The notes under the pieces are model-generated. The model made no database searches. It had not been told where the DNA came from and worked only from the letters and a program-made list of their open reading frames with translations. Positions 32,343 through 41,459 of a stretch of 64,000 nt of DNA are shown here, piece by piece (the first letter of the stretch is position 1; the number at the start of each line of letters is the position of its first letter). The position numbers were made by a program, and so were the translations under genes. The DNA is taken from contig JBFXAZ010000016.1 in assembly GCA_050183765.1 (NCBI GenBank), positions 1-64,000 of the forward strand, read 5' to 3'. This DNA is from JAFAZJ01 sp050183765 (GTDB taxonomy: Bacteria; Pseudomonadota; Alphaproteobacteria; Reyranellales; Reyranellaceae).

Positions 32343-32984
32343 CTACTCGGCCGGCGGCAGCTTCTTGAAGACCTCGACGATCGGATCGAGCAGCGCCGCA
32401 TCGGGCTGCTGGCGGCTGCCCTGAGCATAGCGCACGTAGTCGGCGCACAGCATGCGCATCAGCGGCGCGAAAGGCTCCGGGGCATGCTCGAAGAACGGCT
32501 TGAGCTTCGCCACACCCTCCTGCGCCGCGGTGCAGGCGTCGCGCATACGCTGCTGGCCGGCGAGCAGCCGGCCTTCGGCACCCAGCGACAAAGCAAGATC
32601 GGGAAGGTAGGTCTCGGGCGTGGCACGGGCGAGGCCGCGATAGACGATCGTGCCCTCCTGCGCCGCCATCAGCGCCTCGTCGAAGCGCTCGGCCGCTCCC
32701 AGCATCGTGGCCAGCGTATTGAGGGCGACGGCAAGATCCGGCGTGAGATCGGGGGTTTCGCTGGCCAGCGCGCGGCGCAGCTCGACGGCCTCCTCGGCTG
32801 GTTTCACCGCCTCGTTCACCTGGCCCACGGCGTTGAGCATGGTCGCCAGCGCGTTGAGCGACGCGGCGAGGTCGGGTCGCGCCGCGGGATCGGCGGCGAG
32901 TCGTTCGCGATCCTGCGCGACCTGATGCGTGACGGCGGCCAGCACTTCCTCGGGTGAAGGCTCCTGCGCTTCGGGGCTGCTCAT
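32343..32984 (-). CDS. TPR-like cytoplasmic protein
   Basis: The product is 213 residues. Helical repeats of 34-42 residues are visible (SLNALATMLNAVGQVNEAVKPAEEAVELRRAL and ALNTLATMLGAAERFDEALMAAQEG), of the type found in kinesin-light-chain-like TPR proteins. There is no signal or membrane segment. The start codon overlaps the stop of the EVE gene as ATGA, so translation should be coupled. The function is unknown. Confidence 0.8.
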   Translation of the reverse strand: MSSPEAQEPSPEEVLAAVTHQVAQDRERLAADPAARPDLAASLNALATMLNAVGQVNEAVKPAEEAVELRRALASETPDLTPDLAVALNTLATMLGAAERFDEALMAAQEGTIVYRGLARATPETYLPDLALSLGAEGRLLAGQQRMRDACTAAQEGVAKLKPFFEHAPEPFAPLMRMLCADYVRYAQGSRQQPDAALLDPIVEVFKKLPPAE

Positions 32985-33394
32985 GCCTTCTCTCCCGCCA
33001 TTTTCGTCAACAGCGCCCAATGCGTGTCGCTGACCGGCACTACCGACAGCCGGCCCTGGCGCACGAGGCCGAAATCCTTGAGCTTGGCGTCTTCCTTGAT
33101 CGCCTTGAGCGTCACCGGACTCTTCAGCGGCTTCACCGCCTCCAGGTCGACCATGCCGAACTTGCCGGTCTCGTCGGTGTGGTCGGGATAGTACTCCTTC
33201 ACCACGCGCACGACACCGACGATCTCCTTGCCCTCGCCCGAGTGATAGAAGAAGGCGAGTTCGCCCTTCTTCATCGCCTTCATGTTGGCGGCAGCCTGGT
33301 GGTTGCGCACGCCACTCCAGAAGGTGCGCTTGTCCTTCACCATCTGGTCCCAGCTGTAGACCGACGGTTCGGACTTCACGAGCCAATGGGCCAT
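32981..33394 (-). CDS. EVE domain protein
   Basis: The product is 137 residues, a stand-alone EVE (PUA-like) domain. It begins AHWLVKSEPSVYSWDQMVKDKRTFWSGVRNHQAAANMKAMKKGELAFFYHSGEG, which is diagnostic. EVE domains are thought to bind modified bases in DNA or RNA. The ATG at 33394 lies 1 nt after the gpsA stop; the longer frame to 33463 is inside gpsA. The gpsA-EVE neighbourhood is widespread in alpha-proteobacteria. Confidence 0.93.
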   Translation of the reverse strand: MAHWLVKSEPSVYSWDQMVKDKRTFWSGVRNHQAAANMKAMKKGELAFFYHSGEGKEIVGVVRVVKEYYPDHTDETGKFGMVDLEAVKPLKSPVTLKAIKEDAKLKDFGLVRQGRLSVVPVSDTHWALLTKMAGEKA

Positions 33395-33395
33395 G

Positions 33396-34403
33396 TCATA
33401 CCCCTTCGCCGCGCAACGGGCGGGCCAGCAAGGCGCGGATGGTCGCCTCGACGTCGGCGCCATGATGCAACACCTGGGCGACGGCGGTACAGATCGGCAT
33501 CTCCACGCCGTGACGCTGCGCGACCTTGGCCACGACCGGCGCGGTGTAGAAGCCTTCGGCCACCGAGCTGCGCGCCGACAGGAATTCGCTGGCGCGGGCG
33601 CCTTCGCCCACGGCGACCCCCAGCGAGCGGTTGCGCGACAGCGGCCCGTTGCAGGTCAGCGTCAGATCGCCCAGCCCTGCCAGCCCGGCCATGGTCTCGA
33701 TCTTGGCGCCCATCGCCAGGCCCAGCCGCGCCATCTCGGCGAAGCCGCGCGTCAGCACCGCGGCGCGCGCGTTGTCGCCAAGCCTGCGGCCGTCGGCGAT
33801 GCCGCAGGCGATCGCCAGCACGTTCTTCACCGCACCACCCACCGCCGCGCCGACGACGTCGTCGCTCCAGTACGGCCGGAAGGTGGTTGTCGCCAGCGCC
33901 GCGGCCAACGCGCGGCCGCGTTCGCCGTCAGCGCAAGCCAGGGTGATCGCTGTCGGCAGGCCGCGCGCCACCTCCTCGGCGAAGGTCGGGCCCGAGAGCA
34001 TGGCCACGGCGCGGCCGGGCATCGCCGCCTGCACCGCCGCGGGCATCAGGGCGCCTGTATCGGTCTCGATGCCCTTGGCGCAGACGATCACCGGGGCCTC
34101 GGCCGGCAGGAATGCGTGCAACTCGGCCGACACGGTGCGCGTGTGCTGCGCCGGCGTCACCAGCAGGACCGCGTCGGACGTCGCCAGGTCGGCCAGCGCG
34201 CCCGAGGCGCGAATCTCGGGATCGAGCGCATGGCCGGGCAGGAAGGTGCTGTTGCGATGGTCGCGATTGATCCCGGCCACCACCTCGGCCTCGCGCGCCC
34301 ATAGCGTCACGGCGCGGCCGGCGCGTCGTGCGGTCATCGCCAGCGCGGTTCCCCAGGCGCCGCCGCCGACGATACCGATCCGGGAAATGCCGGGTCTGTC
34401 CAT
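33396..34403 (-). CDS. gpsA: glycerol-3-phosphate dehydrogenase [NAD(P)+]
   Basis: The product is 335 residues. It makes sn-glycerol 3-phosphate from dihydroxyacetone phosphate for phospholipid synthesis. The NAD-binding motif is IGIVGGGAWGTALA (residues 9-22). IVCAKGIE, SGPTFAEEVARGLPTAIT, GAVKNVLAIACGIADG and GLAGLGDLTLTCNGPLSRNRSLG are conserved and include the catalytic lysine. It heads an operon with EVE and TPR genes (1-nt gap, then 4-nt overlap). Confidence 0.96.
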   Translation of the reverse strand: MDRPGISRIGIVGGGAWGTALAMTARRAGRAVTLWAREAEVVAGINRDHRNSTFLPGHALDPEIRASGALADLATSDAVLLVTPAQHTRTVSAELHAFLPAEAPVIVCAKGIETDTGALMPAAVQAAMPGRAVAMLSGPTFAEEVARGLPTAITLACADGERGRALAAALATTTFRPYWSDDVVGAAVGGAVKNVLAIACGIADGRRLGDNARAAVLTRGFAEMARLGLAMGAKIETMAGLAGLGDLTLTCNGPLSRNRSLGVAVGEGARASEFLSARSSVAEGFYTAPVVAKVAQRHGVEMPICTAVAQVLHHGADVEATIRALLARPLRGEGV

Positions 34404-34516
34404 GCCGTCTTGTACCCGTCCTGACCATCCACCGGCCAGAAGCTTGCGGCGGCCGAATCGCGATGTTACGTGGCGTTCATGCGGCCGCCCCCTTCCGCCG
34501 CGCCGGCAGGCCGATC

Positions 34517-36196
34517 ATGGCCACTGCGCTGACAGCGCCTCCCGCCGCGCCCGATCTGCGCGATGCGCTGCGGCGCGTCTGGTTCGGCTCGGCGGTCTAC
34601 CCCCTGTTCCTGCGCGCGCGGCCGCCCGGCGCCTTCTTCGCCGTCGCGCCCGATCCATGGCCCGGCGATCCGGCGCGCGCCGACGCGATGCTCGCCGGCC
34701 AGTTCGCCGCCTGCGGCCGCACCGGGCCGATCGACGGCGATCCATGGCAACGCGCCGACGCCGATCCGCTGTGGCTGGCCGAGCTCAACAAGTTCGAATG
34801 GCTGCGCGACCTGCGCGACGCCGGCCAGCCGCTGGCCGCCAACATGGCTGCGGCGAAAGTCGACGAGTGGATCGCCGCCAATCCCAGATGGTCGCCAATC
34901 GCCTGGCGCGCCGACGTGCTATCCAGCCGCGTGGTGATGTGGATCCGCCACTTCGATTTCCTCGCGTCGGGCGCCACGGAAGGCTTCGCCGCGCGGCTGG
35001 TCGCCAGCTTGGCGCAGCAGCGCCGCCATCTCGAGCGGCTGATCCCCGGCGGGCTGGTCGGCACGCGCCTGCTGGCGGCGATGAAGGCCGCGGTGATCGT
35101 CGACCTCGCCTTCATCAAGGCCGGGCCCTTGCACGAGCGCGCATTGGAGCGCTCGCTGGCGCGGCTGTCGCGCGCGCTGGCTCGCATCGTGCTCGACGAC
35201 GGCACCATCGCCGAGCGCAGCCCGCGGCAGCAATTCGTCGCCCTGCGGCACCTGATCGACCTGCGCGCCAGCCTGCTGTCGGCCGACCGCACCGGCCCGC
35301 CCACGATCCAGGCGGCGATCGAGCGCGCGGCGGGCATGCTGCGCTTCTTCCGCCACGGCGACGGCGGCCTGGCCTGCTTCAACGGCTCGGACGAGGGCGA
35401 TCCGGCTCAGATCGATCTCGCCCTGGCGCGCACCGGCACGACGGCGAAGCCGCCCAAGGAGGCGCCGCGCGGCGGCTTCCAGCGCCTGGCCGCGGGTGCC
35501 GCGCAGGTGATCGCCGACACCGGCGCTCCGCCGGGGCGCGGGCTGGATCTGGAGGCGCATGCCGGCACGCTGTCCTTCGAGTTCTCGCTCGGCAGCGAGC
35601 GCATGATCGTCAATTGCGGCGCCTATCCGGGGCTGGCGCCGGAATGGCGTTCGACCCTGCGCTTCACCGCCGCGCATTCGACGGCCGTGGTCGACGACAC
35701 CAATTCGTCGGAGGTGATGCCCGACGGACCGCTCGAGCATCCGCCGGCGCATGTGCTCGCCCGGCGCTTCGAGCGCGAGGGCGCGCTGTGGCTGGAGCTC
35801 AGCCACGACGGCTGGCGCTCGCTGTTCGGCGTCGTGCACAAGCGGCGCTTGTGGCTGTCGCCCGACGGCACCGACCTGCGCGGCGAGGACACGCTGGCGG
35901 GGCCGGATGGACGACGCGTGAAGAAGACGGCTTCAGGTCGCAAGTTCGCGGTGCGCTTCCACCTGCATCCCGATGTGAAGGCATCGCTGGCGCAGTCCGG
36001 CGCCAGCGCCCTGCTGCGCCTGCCCTCCGGCCAGGGCTGGCGGCTGCGCGCCAGCGGCGGCACGATCGGCGTGGCCGAAAGCGTCTATCTCGGCGACGGC
36101 CAGCGCATCCGCCGGGCCGCCCAGCTGGTGCTGACCGGCGCGCTGGGGCCCGACGGCGCCAAGATCAAATGGGCCTTCACGCGGGTCGAGGGGTAG
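34517..36196 (+). CDS. heparinase II/III family protein
   Basis: The product is 559 residues. The N-terminal alpha-helical part has LWLAELNKFEWLRDLRDAG, PIAWRADVLSSRVVMWIRHFDFL and GTIAERSPRQQFVALRHLIDLRASL. The C-terminal beta-sandwich has SFEFSLGSERMIVNCGAYPG and LRFTAAHSTAVVDDTNSSEV. The domain is that of uronic-acid polysaccharide lyases, but the homologues beside purH in alpha-proteobacteria have no proven substrate. There is no signal peptide, unlike secreted lyases. The ATG at 34517 has a GGCAGG site; an ATG 54 nt upstream (34463) is an alternative. Confidence 0.88.
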   Translation: MATALTAPPAAPDLRDALRRVWFGSAVYPLFLRARPPGAFFAVAPDPWPGDPARADAMLAGQFAACGRTGPIDGDPWQRADADPLWLAELNKFEWLRDLRDAGQPLAANMAAAKVDEWIAANPRWSPIAWRADVLSSRVVMWIRHFDFLASGATEGFAARLVASLAQQRRHLERLIPGGLVGTRLLAAMKAAVIVDLAFIKAGPLHERALERSLARLSRALARIVLDDGTIAERSPRQQFVALRHLIDLRASLLSADRTGPPTIQAAIERAAGMLRFFRHGDGGLACFNGSDEGDPAQIDLALARTGTTAKPPKEAPRGGFQRLAAGAAQVIADTGAPPGRGLDLEAHAGTLSFEFSLGSERMIVNCGAYPGLAPEWRSTLRFTAAHSTAVVDDTNSSEVMPDGPLEHPPAHVLARRFEREGALWLELSHDGWRSLFGVVHKRRLWLSPDGTDLRGEDTLAGPDGRRVKKTASGRKFAVRFHLHPDVKASLAQSGASALLRLPSGQGWRLRASGGTIGVAESVYLGDGQRIRRAAQLVLTGALGPDGAKIKWAFTRVEG

Positions 36197-36209
36197 CCGG
36201 CGTTTTCCC

Positions 36210-36905
36210 ATGCGCGAGTTGGTCCTGCTGCCCGGCTTCATGTGCGATGTCGACCTGTGGAGCGACATGATGCCGGCGTTCGCGGCGTTGGGCCGCCCGC
36301 ATTTCGGCAATGTCTACGAGGACGATTCGCTCGACGGCATGGCGCGCCGGGTGCTCGCCGAATCGCCCCAGCGCTTCGTGCTGATCGGCTTCTCGATGGG
36401 CGGCTTCGTCGCGCGCATCGCCAGCCTGATGGCGCCCGAGCGCGTCGCCGGCGTGGCCTTCATCTGCAGCTCGGCGCGCGCGCAGTCGCCCGCCGAGGAT
36501 GCCCACAAGCAGGCGCGGATCGCCGCCCTCAGCGCGCCGGGCGCGCGCGGCGGCTCGGCGCGTGCCTTCTCGCAGGCGTTGCATCCCGATCGCGAGCGCG
36601 ACCCGGTGCTGCTCGAGCGACTGCGCGGCATGACGCGGCGACTGGGCAAGGACGTGATGATCCGCCAGCTCACGCCCGCGCGTGCCGACGGCTACGCCGA
36701 TCTCGAACGCATCGCCTGTCCGTCGCTGGTGGTGGCCGCGCGCCAAGATCGCCTGCGCCGCTTCGAGGAGACCGAGCGGATGGCCCGGCACCTGCCCAGC
36801 AGCCGCTTCGCCGTCATCGAGGATTGCGGTCACATGGCGCCGCTGGAACGGCCGCGCGAACTCTCGGCGCTGCTGACCGAATGGATCGCCGCCAACCGCC
36901 TCTAG
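36210..36905 (+). CDS. alpha/beta hydrolase
   Basis: The product is 231 residues. The nucleophile elbow is GFSMGG with Ser62, and the catalytic histidine is in DCGHMAPLE (His208). LVVAARQDRLRRF provides the likely acid. The oxyanion-side start is LVLLPGFMCDVDLW. Esterase or amide hydrolase activity is likely; the substrate is unknown. It follows the heparinase gene by 13 nt and may be co-transcribed with it. It converges on the TctC gene with a 4-nt gap. Confidence 0.88.
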   Translation: MRELVLLPGFMCDVDLWSDMMPAFAALGRPHFGNVYEDDSLDGMARRVLAESPQRFVLIGFSMGGFVARIASLMAPERVAGVAFICSSARAQSPAEDAHKQARIAALSAPGARGGSARAFSQALHPDRERDPVLLERLRGMTRRLGKDVMIRQLTPARADGYADLERIACPSLVVAARQDRLRRFEETERMARHLPSSRFAVIEDCGHMAPLERPRELSALLTEWIAANRL

Positions 36906-36909
36906 CGGA

Positions 36910-37896
36910 TCACTCCGGCTTCACACCCGCCAGCTTGGCGGTTTCGCCCCAGATCTTCAGTTCGGCCTTGATGCGTTCGGCGAACACGTCCGGCGGCTCG
37001 CCGCCGGGCTCGCTGGCAAGATCGGCGATCTTCGCCTTGACCGCGGGCTCGGCCAGCACCGCGGCGCAGTCGGTATGGATGCGCTTGACGAGTGCCGGCG
37101 CCATGCCGCCCGGGCCGAACAGCGCGAACCAGCCCGGGCGCACCATGTCGGGAATGCCCAGTTCGGCCATGGTCGGCACGTCGGGAAGCACCGGCAGGCG
37201 CTTGGCGGTGGTCACGGCCAGGATGCGCAGGGCGCCGTTGCGATGATGCGCGATCGCCGTCAGCGGGCTGGTGATGCCGACGGGGATGAATCCACCGATC
37301 ATCTCCTGCATCAACGGCGCGGCGCCCTTGTAGGCGACGTTCTCGATCTGCAGCCCGGCCTTCACGCGAAGCAGCTCGCCGGTCATGCGGGTGGTGTTCT
37401 CGGTGCTGCCCCACTGGATCTTGCCGGGATTGGCACGCGCCGCCTTGAGGAACTTCTCCATCGTGTCGAACCCGGATTTCGGCGATGCGATCAGGGCGAG
37501 GCCGCTCAGCACCAGCGTGGTGATGGGGGTGAAATCCTTCTCGGTGTCGTAGGGCAGGTTCTTGGTGGTGTAGGGGTTGATGGCATGGGCGCTGGTCATG
37601 ATCAGCAGCGTGTAGCCGTCGGGCGGTGCCTTGGCGACGATGTCGCTGCCCAGGATGCCGCTGGCGCCGCCCTTGTTGTCGACGACCACGGTCTGCTTCC
37701 AGCGCTCCTGCAACCGCGAGACGATCAACCGCGCCACGAGATCGGTGCCGCCGCCGGCGGGATAGGGCACCACGACTCGGACCGTCTTGCTGGGAAAGTC
37801 CTCGGCCCGTGCCAGGGATGGCGCCATCAGGGCACCCGCCATCGCCAGGCCGCCCCGCGCGACGGCACGCCGCCCCAACCACCCATTTGTTGCCAT
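36910..37896 (-). CDS. Bug/TctC family periplasmic solute-binding protein
   Basis: The product is 328 residues. An Arg-containing signal peptide (GRRAVARGG ... SLARA) is followed by the Bug fold: KTVRVVVPYPAGGGTDLVARLI, VDNKGGASGILGSDIVAKAPPDGYTLL, AYKGAAPLMQEMIGGFIPVG and VLPDVPTMAELGIPD. These proteins bind carboxylates and often serve tripartite tricarboxylate transporters, but no tctA/tctB is nearby (orphan receptor). TphC, the terephthalate receptor of Comamonas, belongs to this family. The link to the Tph-like genes 7 kb away is only suggestive. It is divergent from purH (144-nt spacer). Confidence 0.92.
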   Translation of the reverse strand: MATNGWLGRRAVARGGLAMAGALMAPSLARAEDFPSKTVRVVVPYPAGGGTDLVARLIVSRLQERWKQTVVVDNKGGASGILGSDIVAKAPPDGYTLLIMTSAHAINPYTTKNLPYDTEKDFTPITTLVLSGLALIASPKSGFDTMEKFLKAARANPGKIQWGSTENTTRMTGELLRVKAGLQIENVAYKGAAPLMQEMIGGFIPVGITSPLTAIAHHRNGALRILAVTTAKRLPVLPDVPTMAELGIPDMVRPGWFALFGPGGMAPALVKRIHTDCAAVLAEPAVKAKIADLASEPGGEPPDVFAERIKAELKIWGETAKLAGVKPE

Positions 37897-38040
37897 TGTG
37901 CTCTCCCTGTTTCACTTGTTTCGGTTGTAGGTGGCGACGGTACTGCAAATCGGTCGAACCATCCACAATCCGTCGCAGCCATGGAGCGGCGGTGTTTGCT
38001 ATAGAGCGCGCGAAAATCCCAACCGTCTCCGGAAGCCGCC

Positions 38041-39654
38041 ATGTCCGCCCTCGCCCAGGTTCAGCCCTCGCCCACTCCCGACCTGGCGCGCATCGGCCGC
38101 GCGCTGGTCTCGGTGTCCGACAAGGACGGGCTGGTCGAGTTCGGCCGCTTCCTCGCCGCTCAGGGCGTCGAGATCCTCTCGACTGGTGGATCGGCGAAGG
38201 CGCTGCGCGACGCGGGCGTCAAGGTGGTGGAAGTCTCCGACCACACCGGTTTCCCCGAGATCATGGACGGCCGGGTCAAGACGCTGCAGCCGTCGATCCA
38301 CGGCGGCATCCTGGGACGGCGCACCGATGCCGGCCACCAGAAGGCGATGACCGACCACCGCATCGCGCCGATCGACCTGGTCGTGGTGAACCTCTACCCC
38401 TTCGAGGCAACGGTGGCGCGCGGCGCCGACTACGCGACCTGTGTCGAGAACATCGACATCGGCGGCCCGGCGCTGATCCGCGCCTCGGCCAAGAACCACG
38501 ATTTCGTCGCCGTCGCCGTCGATCCGCAGGACTACGCCGCGATCCGCGAGGAGATGCAGGCCAACGGCGGGGCCACGACGCTGGCGCTGCGCCGGCGCCT
38601 GGCCGCCAAGGCCTATGCCCGCACCGCCGCCTACGACTCGGCGATCGCCAACTGGTTCGCGCGGCAGCAGGGCGAGGTCTTCCCCGAGCGCCTGACCATC
38701 GCCGCCACGCGCGTGCAGACGCTGCGCTATGGCGAGAACCCGCACCAGCAGGCCGCCTTCTACAGCGACGGCAGCAACCGTCCCGGCGTCGCCACCGCGC
38801 GCATGGTTCAGGGCAAGGAGCTGTCCTACAACAACATCGGCGACACCGAGGCGGCGTATGAATGCGTCGCCGAGTTCAAGCAGCCGGCCGTCGTCGTCAT
38901 CAAGCACGCCAATCCGTGCGGCGTGGCGATCGGCCCCGACCAGTTCAGCGCCTATCTCAAGGCCTATGCCTGCGATCCGGTATCGATCTTCGGCGGCATC
39001 GTCGCCGTGAACACGACACTCGAGGCGCGCACGGCCGAGGATCTCGTCAAGCTCTTCCTCGAGGTCGTGATCGCGCCGGACGCGACGCCGGAGGCGCTGG
39101 AGATCCTGGCCCGACGCAAGAACGTGCGCGTGCTGCTGGCCGGCACCTTGCCCGATCCGGCCAGCGCGGGCATGACCTTGAAGAGCGTCGCCGGCGGCTA
39201 CCTGTTCCAGACCCGCGACAACGGCAAGCCCGGCCACGCCGACCTGAAGGTGGTGACCAAGCGCGCGCCGACGGCGAAGGAACTCGACGACCTGTTGTTC
39301 GCCTTCACCGTGTGCAAGCACGTGAAGTCCAATGCCATCGTCTACGCCAAGGACGGCGCCACGGTGGGCGTCGGCGCCGGCCAGATGAACCGCCGCGATT
39401 CCTCGCGCATCGCCGCGATCCGCGCCGCCGAGTCGGGCGAGATCGCCAAGCTGGCGCAAAGCCCGGCGGTCGGCAGCGTCGTCGCCTCCGACGCCTTCTT
39501 TCCCTTCGCCGACGGCCTGCTGGCCGCCGCTGAAGCCGGCGCCACCGCGATCATCCAGCCCGGCGGCTCGATGCGTGACAAAGAGGTGATCGAGGCCGCC
39601 GACGAGAAGGGCCTGGCCATGGTGTTCACGGGAATGCGCCACTTCCGGCACTGA
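38041..39654 (+). CDS. purH: bifunctional AICAR formyltransferase / IMP cyclohydrolase
   Basis: The product is 537 residues, normal length. It carries out the last two steps of purine synthesis. The N-terminal cyclohydrolase domain has RALVSVSDKDGLVEFGRFL and ILSTGGSAKALRDAGV. The transformylase half has LRYGENPHQQAAFY, KHANPCGVAIG, SNAIVYAKDG and ASDAFFPFADGL, which include the catalytic Lys and His residues. A possible -10 element, GCTATAGAG, lies 25-35 nt upstream. Confidence 0.97.
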   Translation: MSALAQVQPSPTPDLARIGRALVSVSDKDGLVEFGRFLAAQGVEILSTGGSAKALRDAGVKVVEVSDHTGFPEIMDGRVKTLQPSIHGGILGRRTDAGHQKAMTDHRIAPIDLVVVNLYPFEATVARGADYATCVENIDIGGPALIRASAKNHDFVAVAVDPQDYAAIREEMQANGGATTLALRRRLAAKAYARTAAYDSAIANWFARQQGEVFPERLTIAATRVQTLRYGENPHQQAAFYSDGSNRPGVATARMVQGKELSYNNIGDTEAAYECVAEFKQPAVVVIKHANPCGVAIGPDQFSAYLKAYACDPVSIFGGIVAVNTTLEARTAEDLVKLFLEVVIAPDATPEALEILARRKNVRVLLAGTLPDPASAGMTLKSVAGGYLFQTRDNGKPGHADLKVVTKRAPTAKELDDLLFAFTVCKHVKSNAIVYAKDGATVGVGAGQMNRRDSSRIAAIRAAESGEIAKLAQSPAVGSVVASDAFFPFADGLLAAAEAGATAIIQPGGSMRDKEVIEAADEKGLAMVFTGMRHFRH

Positions 39655-39735
39655 TCGCGCTTGGGCCGGGAACGCCGCTGGACTACCCTGCAACGGGGAT
39701 CGGAGAGATTCCGGCTACGGGGGAGCCGGCGCGGC

Positions 39736-40755
39736 ATGACGCATGCGACGACGATGGCGTTCATCGGCGACCTGATCTTCGACAGGCGATGCAGTCGGGC
39801 GGCCGAGGCCGGCCGGCCGCAGGACGTGTGGGGCGACGTGCAGCCGCTGCTGCGCAGTGTCGACGCGGTGATCGCCAACCTTGAAGTGCCGCTGACCAGC
39901 ACCCCCCGCCGCTGGCGGCGCACCTTCAAGCCGGTGCGGCTGCGCGCGGTTCCTGCCGCGGTGAACCTGCTGACCGCCGCGAACGTCGCCTTCGTCAATT
40001 TCGCCAACAACCACACGCTCGACAGCGAGGTCGAGGGCCTTGCCGAGACGCTCGCCGTGCTCGACGGGGCCGGCATCGCGCACGCCGGCGCCGGACTCGA
40101 CGCCGAGGAAGCGGCCCGCCCCGCGCTGTTCCAGGTCGCCGGCCTGACCATCGGCGCCATCGCGCTGACCGACAACACGCCAGCCTTCGCCGCCGGCCCG
40201 GGCCGAGCCGGCAGCAACTACATGCGCATCGACGACGACTCGCGAACCATGGCGCGCGTCGCCGCCGAGGTGCGTGGCCTGCGCGCGGCTGGTGCGCAGA
40301 CCGTGATTCTGAGCGCGCATTGGGGACCCAATCTCAGGCCGTGGCCGCCGGCGCGCTTCCGCCGCTTCGCGCGCGCCGCCATCGATTGCGGGGTCGACGT
40401 CTTTCACGGTCACTCCGCGCACATCGTGCAGGGCGTCGAGCGGCGCGGCGACGGCGTGATCCTGTACGACACCGGCGATTTCATCGACGACATCTGGTGG
40501 TTCCCGTTTCTGCCGTTCTTCACCGGCGGCGTGTTCCTCGTCGACTTCGTCGACGGCAGGGTTGGCGGGCTGCGCGTCGTGCCGGTGGTGCTCCATCCCG
40601 GCCGGGTACGCCTGGCGCGCGGCGCCTTCCATCGGCGCATGATCTCGCGCCTGTCGCGGCTGTCGCCGCCGGGCGGGCGCGCCGAGCAGGCCGCGCCCGA
40701 AGCCGGTCATTTCACCGCCGAGCCGGCGGTGGCGGCGGCGGCAAGCGAGGCCTAG
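39736..40755 (+). CDS. CapA family protein (metallophosphatase-like, PGA_cap)
   Basis: The product is 339 residues. The family signature starts MAFIGDLIFDRRC and continues VDAVIANLEVPLTS, VNFANNHTLDSEVEGLAETLAVLDGAGIAHAGAGL, VILSAHWGPNLRPWP and VDVFHGHSAHIVQGVE. CapA proteins have a calcineurin-like fold; the founder helps poly-gamma-glutamate capsule synthesis, but most homologues are uncharacterised. No capBC genes are near. The ATG at 39736 lies 10 nt after GGGGGAG. An upstream in-frame start (39661) adds a non-conserved Arg-rich stretch and was rejected. The DUF6134-like gene starts 5 nt later. Confidence 0.88.
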   Translation: MTHATTMAFIGDLIFDRRCSRAAEAGRPQDVWGDVQPLLRSVDAVIANLEVPLTSTPRRWRRTFKPVRLRAVPAAVNLLTAANVAFVNFANNHTLDSEVEGLAETLAVLDGAGIAHAGAGLDAEEAARPALFQVAGLTIGAIALTDNTPAFAAGPGRAGSNYMRIDDDSRTMARVAAEVRGLRAAGAQTVILSAHWGPNLRPWPPARFRRFARAAIDCGVDVFHGHSAHIVQGVERRGDGVILYDTGDFIDDIWWFPFLPFFTGGVFLVDFVDGRVGGLRVVPVVLHPGRVRLARGAFHRRMISRLSRLSPPGGRAEQAAPEAGHFTAEPAVAAAASEA

Positions 40756-40760
40756 ACGCC

Positions 40761-41417
40761 ATGCCGCGCGGATCTTCGCGACGATGGATGCTGGCGGGGC
40801 TGGGCGCGCTCGTCGCTACGCCGGCGGCGGCGCAATCGCCGGCGACGCCGCGCGACCTCTCCTTTCGCGTCAGCCGCAAGGGCAGCCACATGGGCTCCCT
40901 GCGCGTGGGCTTCACGCGCGAGGCCGATCGGCTGATCGCGCGGACCCGGGTCGAGCTGTCGGTCCACGCCGCCTTCCTGCGCGTCTTCCACTACACCCAC
41001 GACTCGATCGAGATCTGGCGCGGCGAGCAGCTGCTTTCGCTGCAGGCCGAAACCTCCGACGACGGCCAGCGCTACAGCGTGCGGGCGACGCCGCAGGGCG
41101 GGAACCTGAAGCTGGAGGGACCGGCGGGCACGCGCGCCGTACCGCCGCACTCGCTGACGTCGAACTCGGTGTGGCATCCCGCCTTCGTCCGCCAACGCAA
41201 CCTGATCGACTGCGAGAAGGCGCGCTTCGAGAGCCTGACGGTCGAGCCCCTGGGCCAGCGCCCGATGCCCGTGCTGGGCATGCAGCGTCTCGTCACCGGC
41301 CACAGAATTACCGTATCCCATGCCCGCGGCGAGGTGTGGCACGATCAGGCCGGCGAGTGGGTCCACAGCGTCTTCCAGACCAAGGGCGAGACGCTGACCT
41401 ATGATCGCGACGGCTGA
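40761..41417 (+). CDS. exported DUF6134-like protein
   Basis: The product is 218 residues. An Arg-led signal peptide (GSSRRWMLAGLGALVATPAAAQ) implies export. The mature part is a beta-rich lipocalin-like sheet: LSFRVSRKGSHMGSLRVGF, HDSIEIWRGEQLLSLQAETSDDGQRYSVRAT, and SLTSNSVWHPAFVRQRNLIDCE. This pattern fits the DUF6134 family of periplasmic proteins with unknown function. It is 5 nt after the CapA-like gene and probably in its operon. Confidence 0.75.
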   Translation: MPRGSSRRWMLAGLGALVATPAAAQSPATPRDLSFRVSRKGSHMGSLRVGFTREADRLIARTRVELSVHAAFLRVFHYTHDSIEIWRGEQLLSLQAETSDDGQRYSVRATPQGGNLKLEGPAGTRAVPPHSLTSNSVWHPAFVRQRNLIDCEKARFESLTVEPLGQRPMPVLGMQRLVTGHRITVSHARGEVWHDQAGEWVHSVFQTKGETLTYDRDG

Positions 41418-41459
41418 GCACGAGGCGGCCGGACATCAAGCGCGACCAGGAGGCACGCC

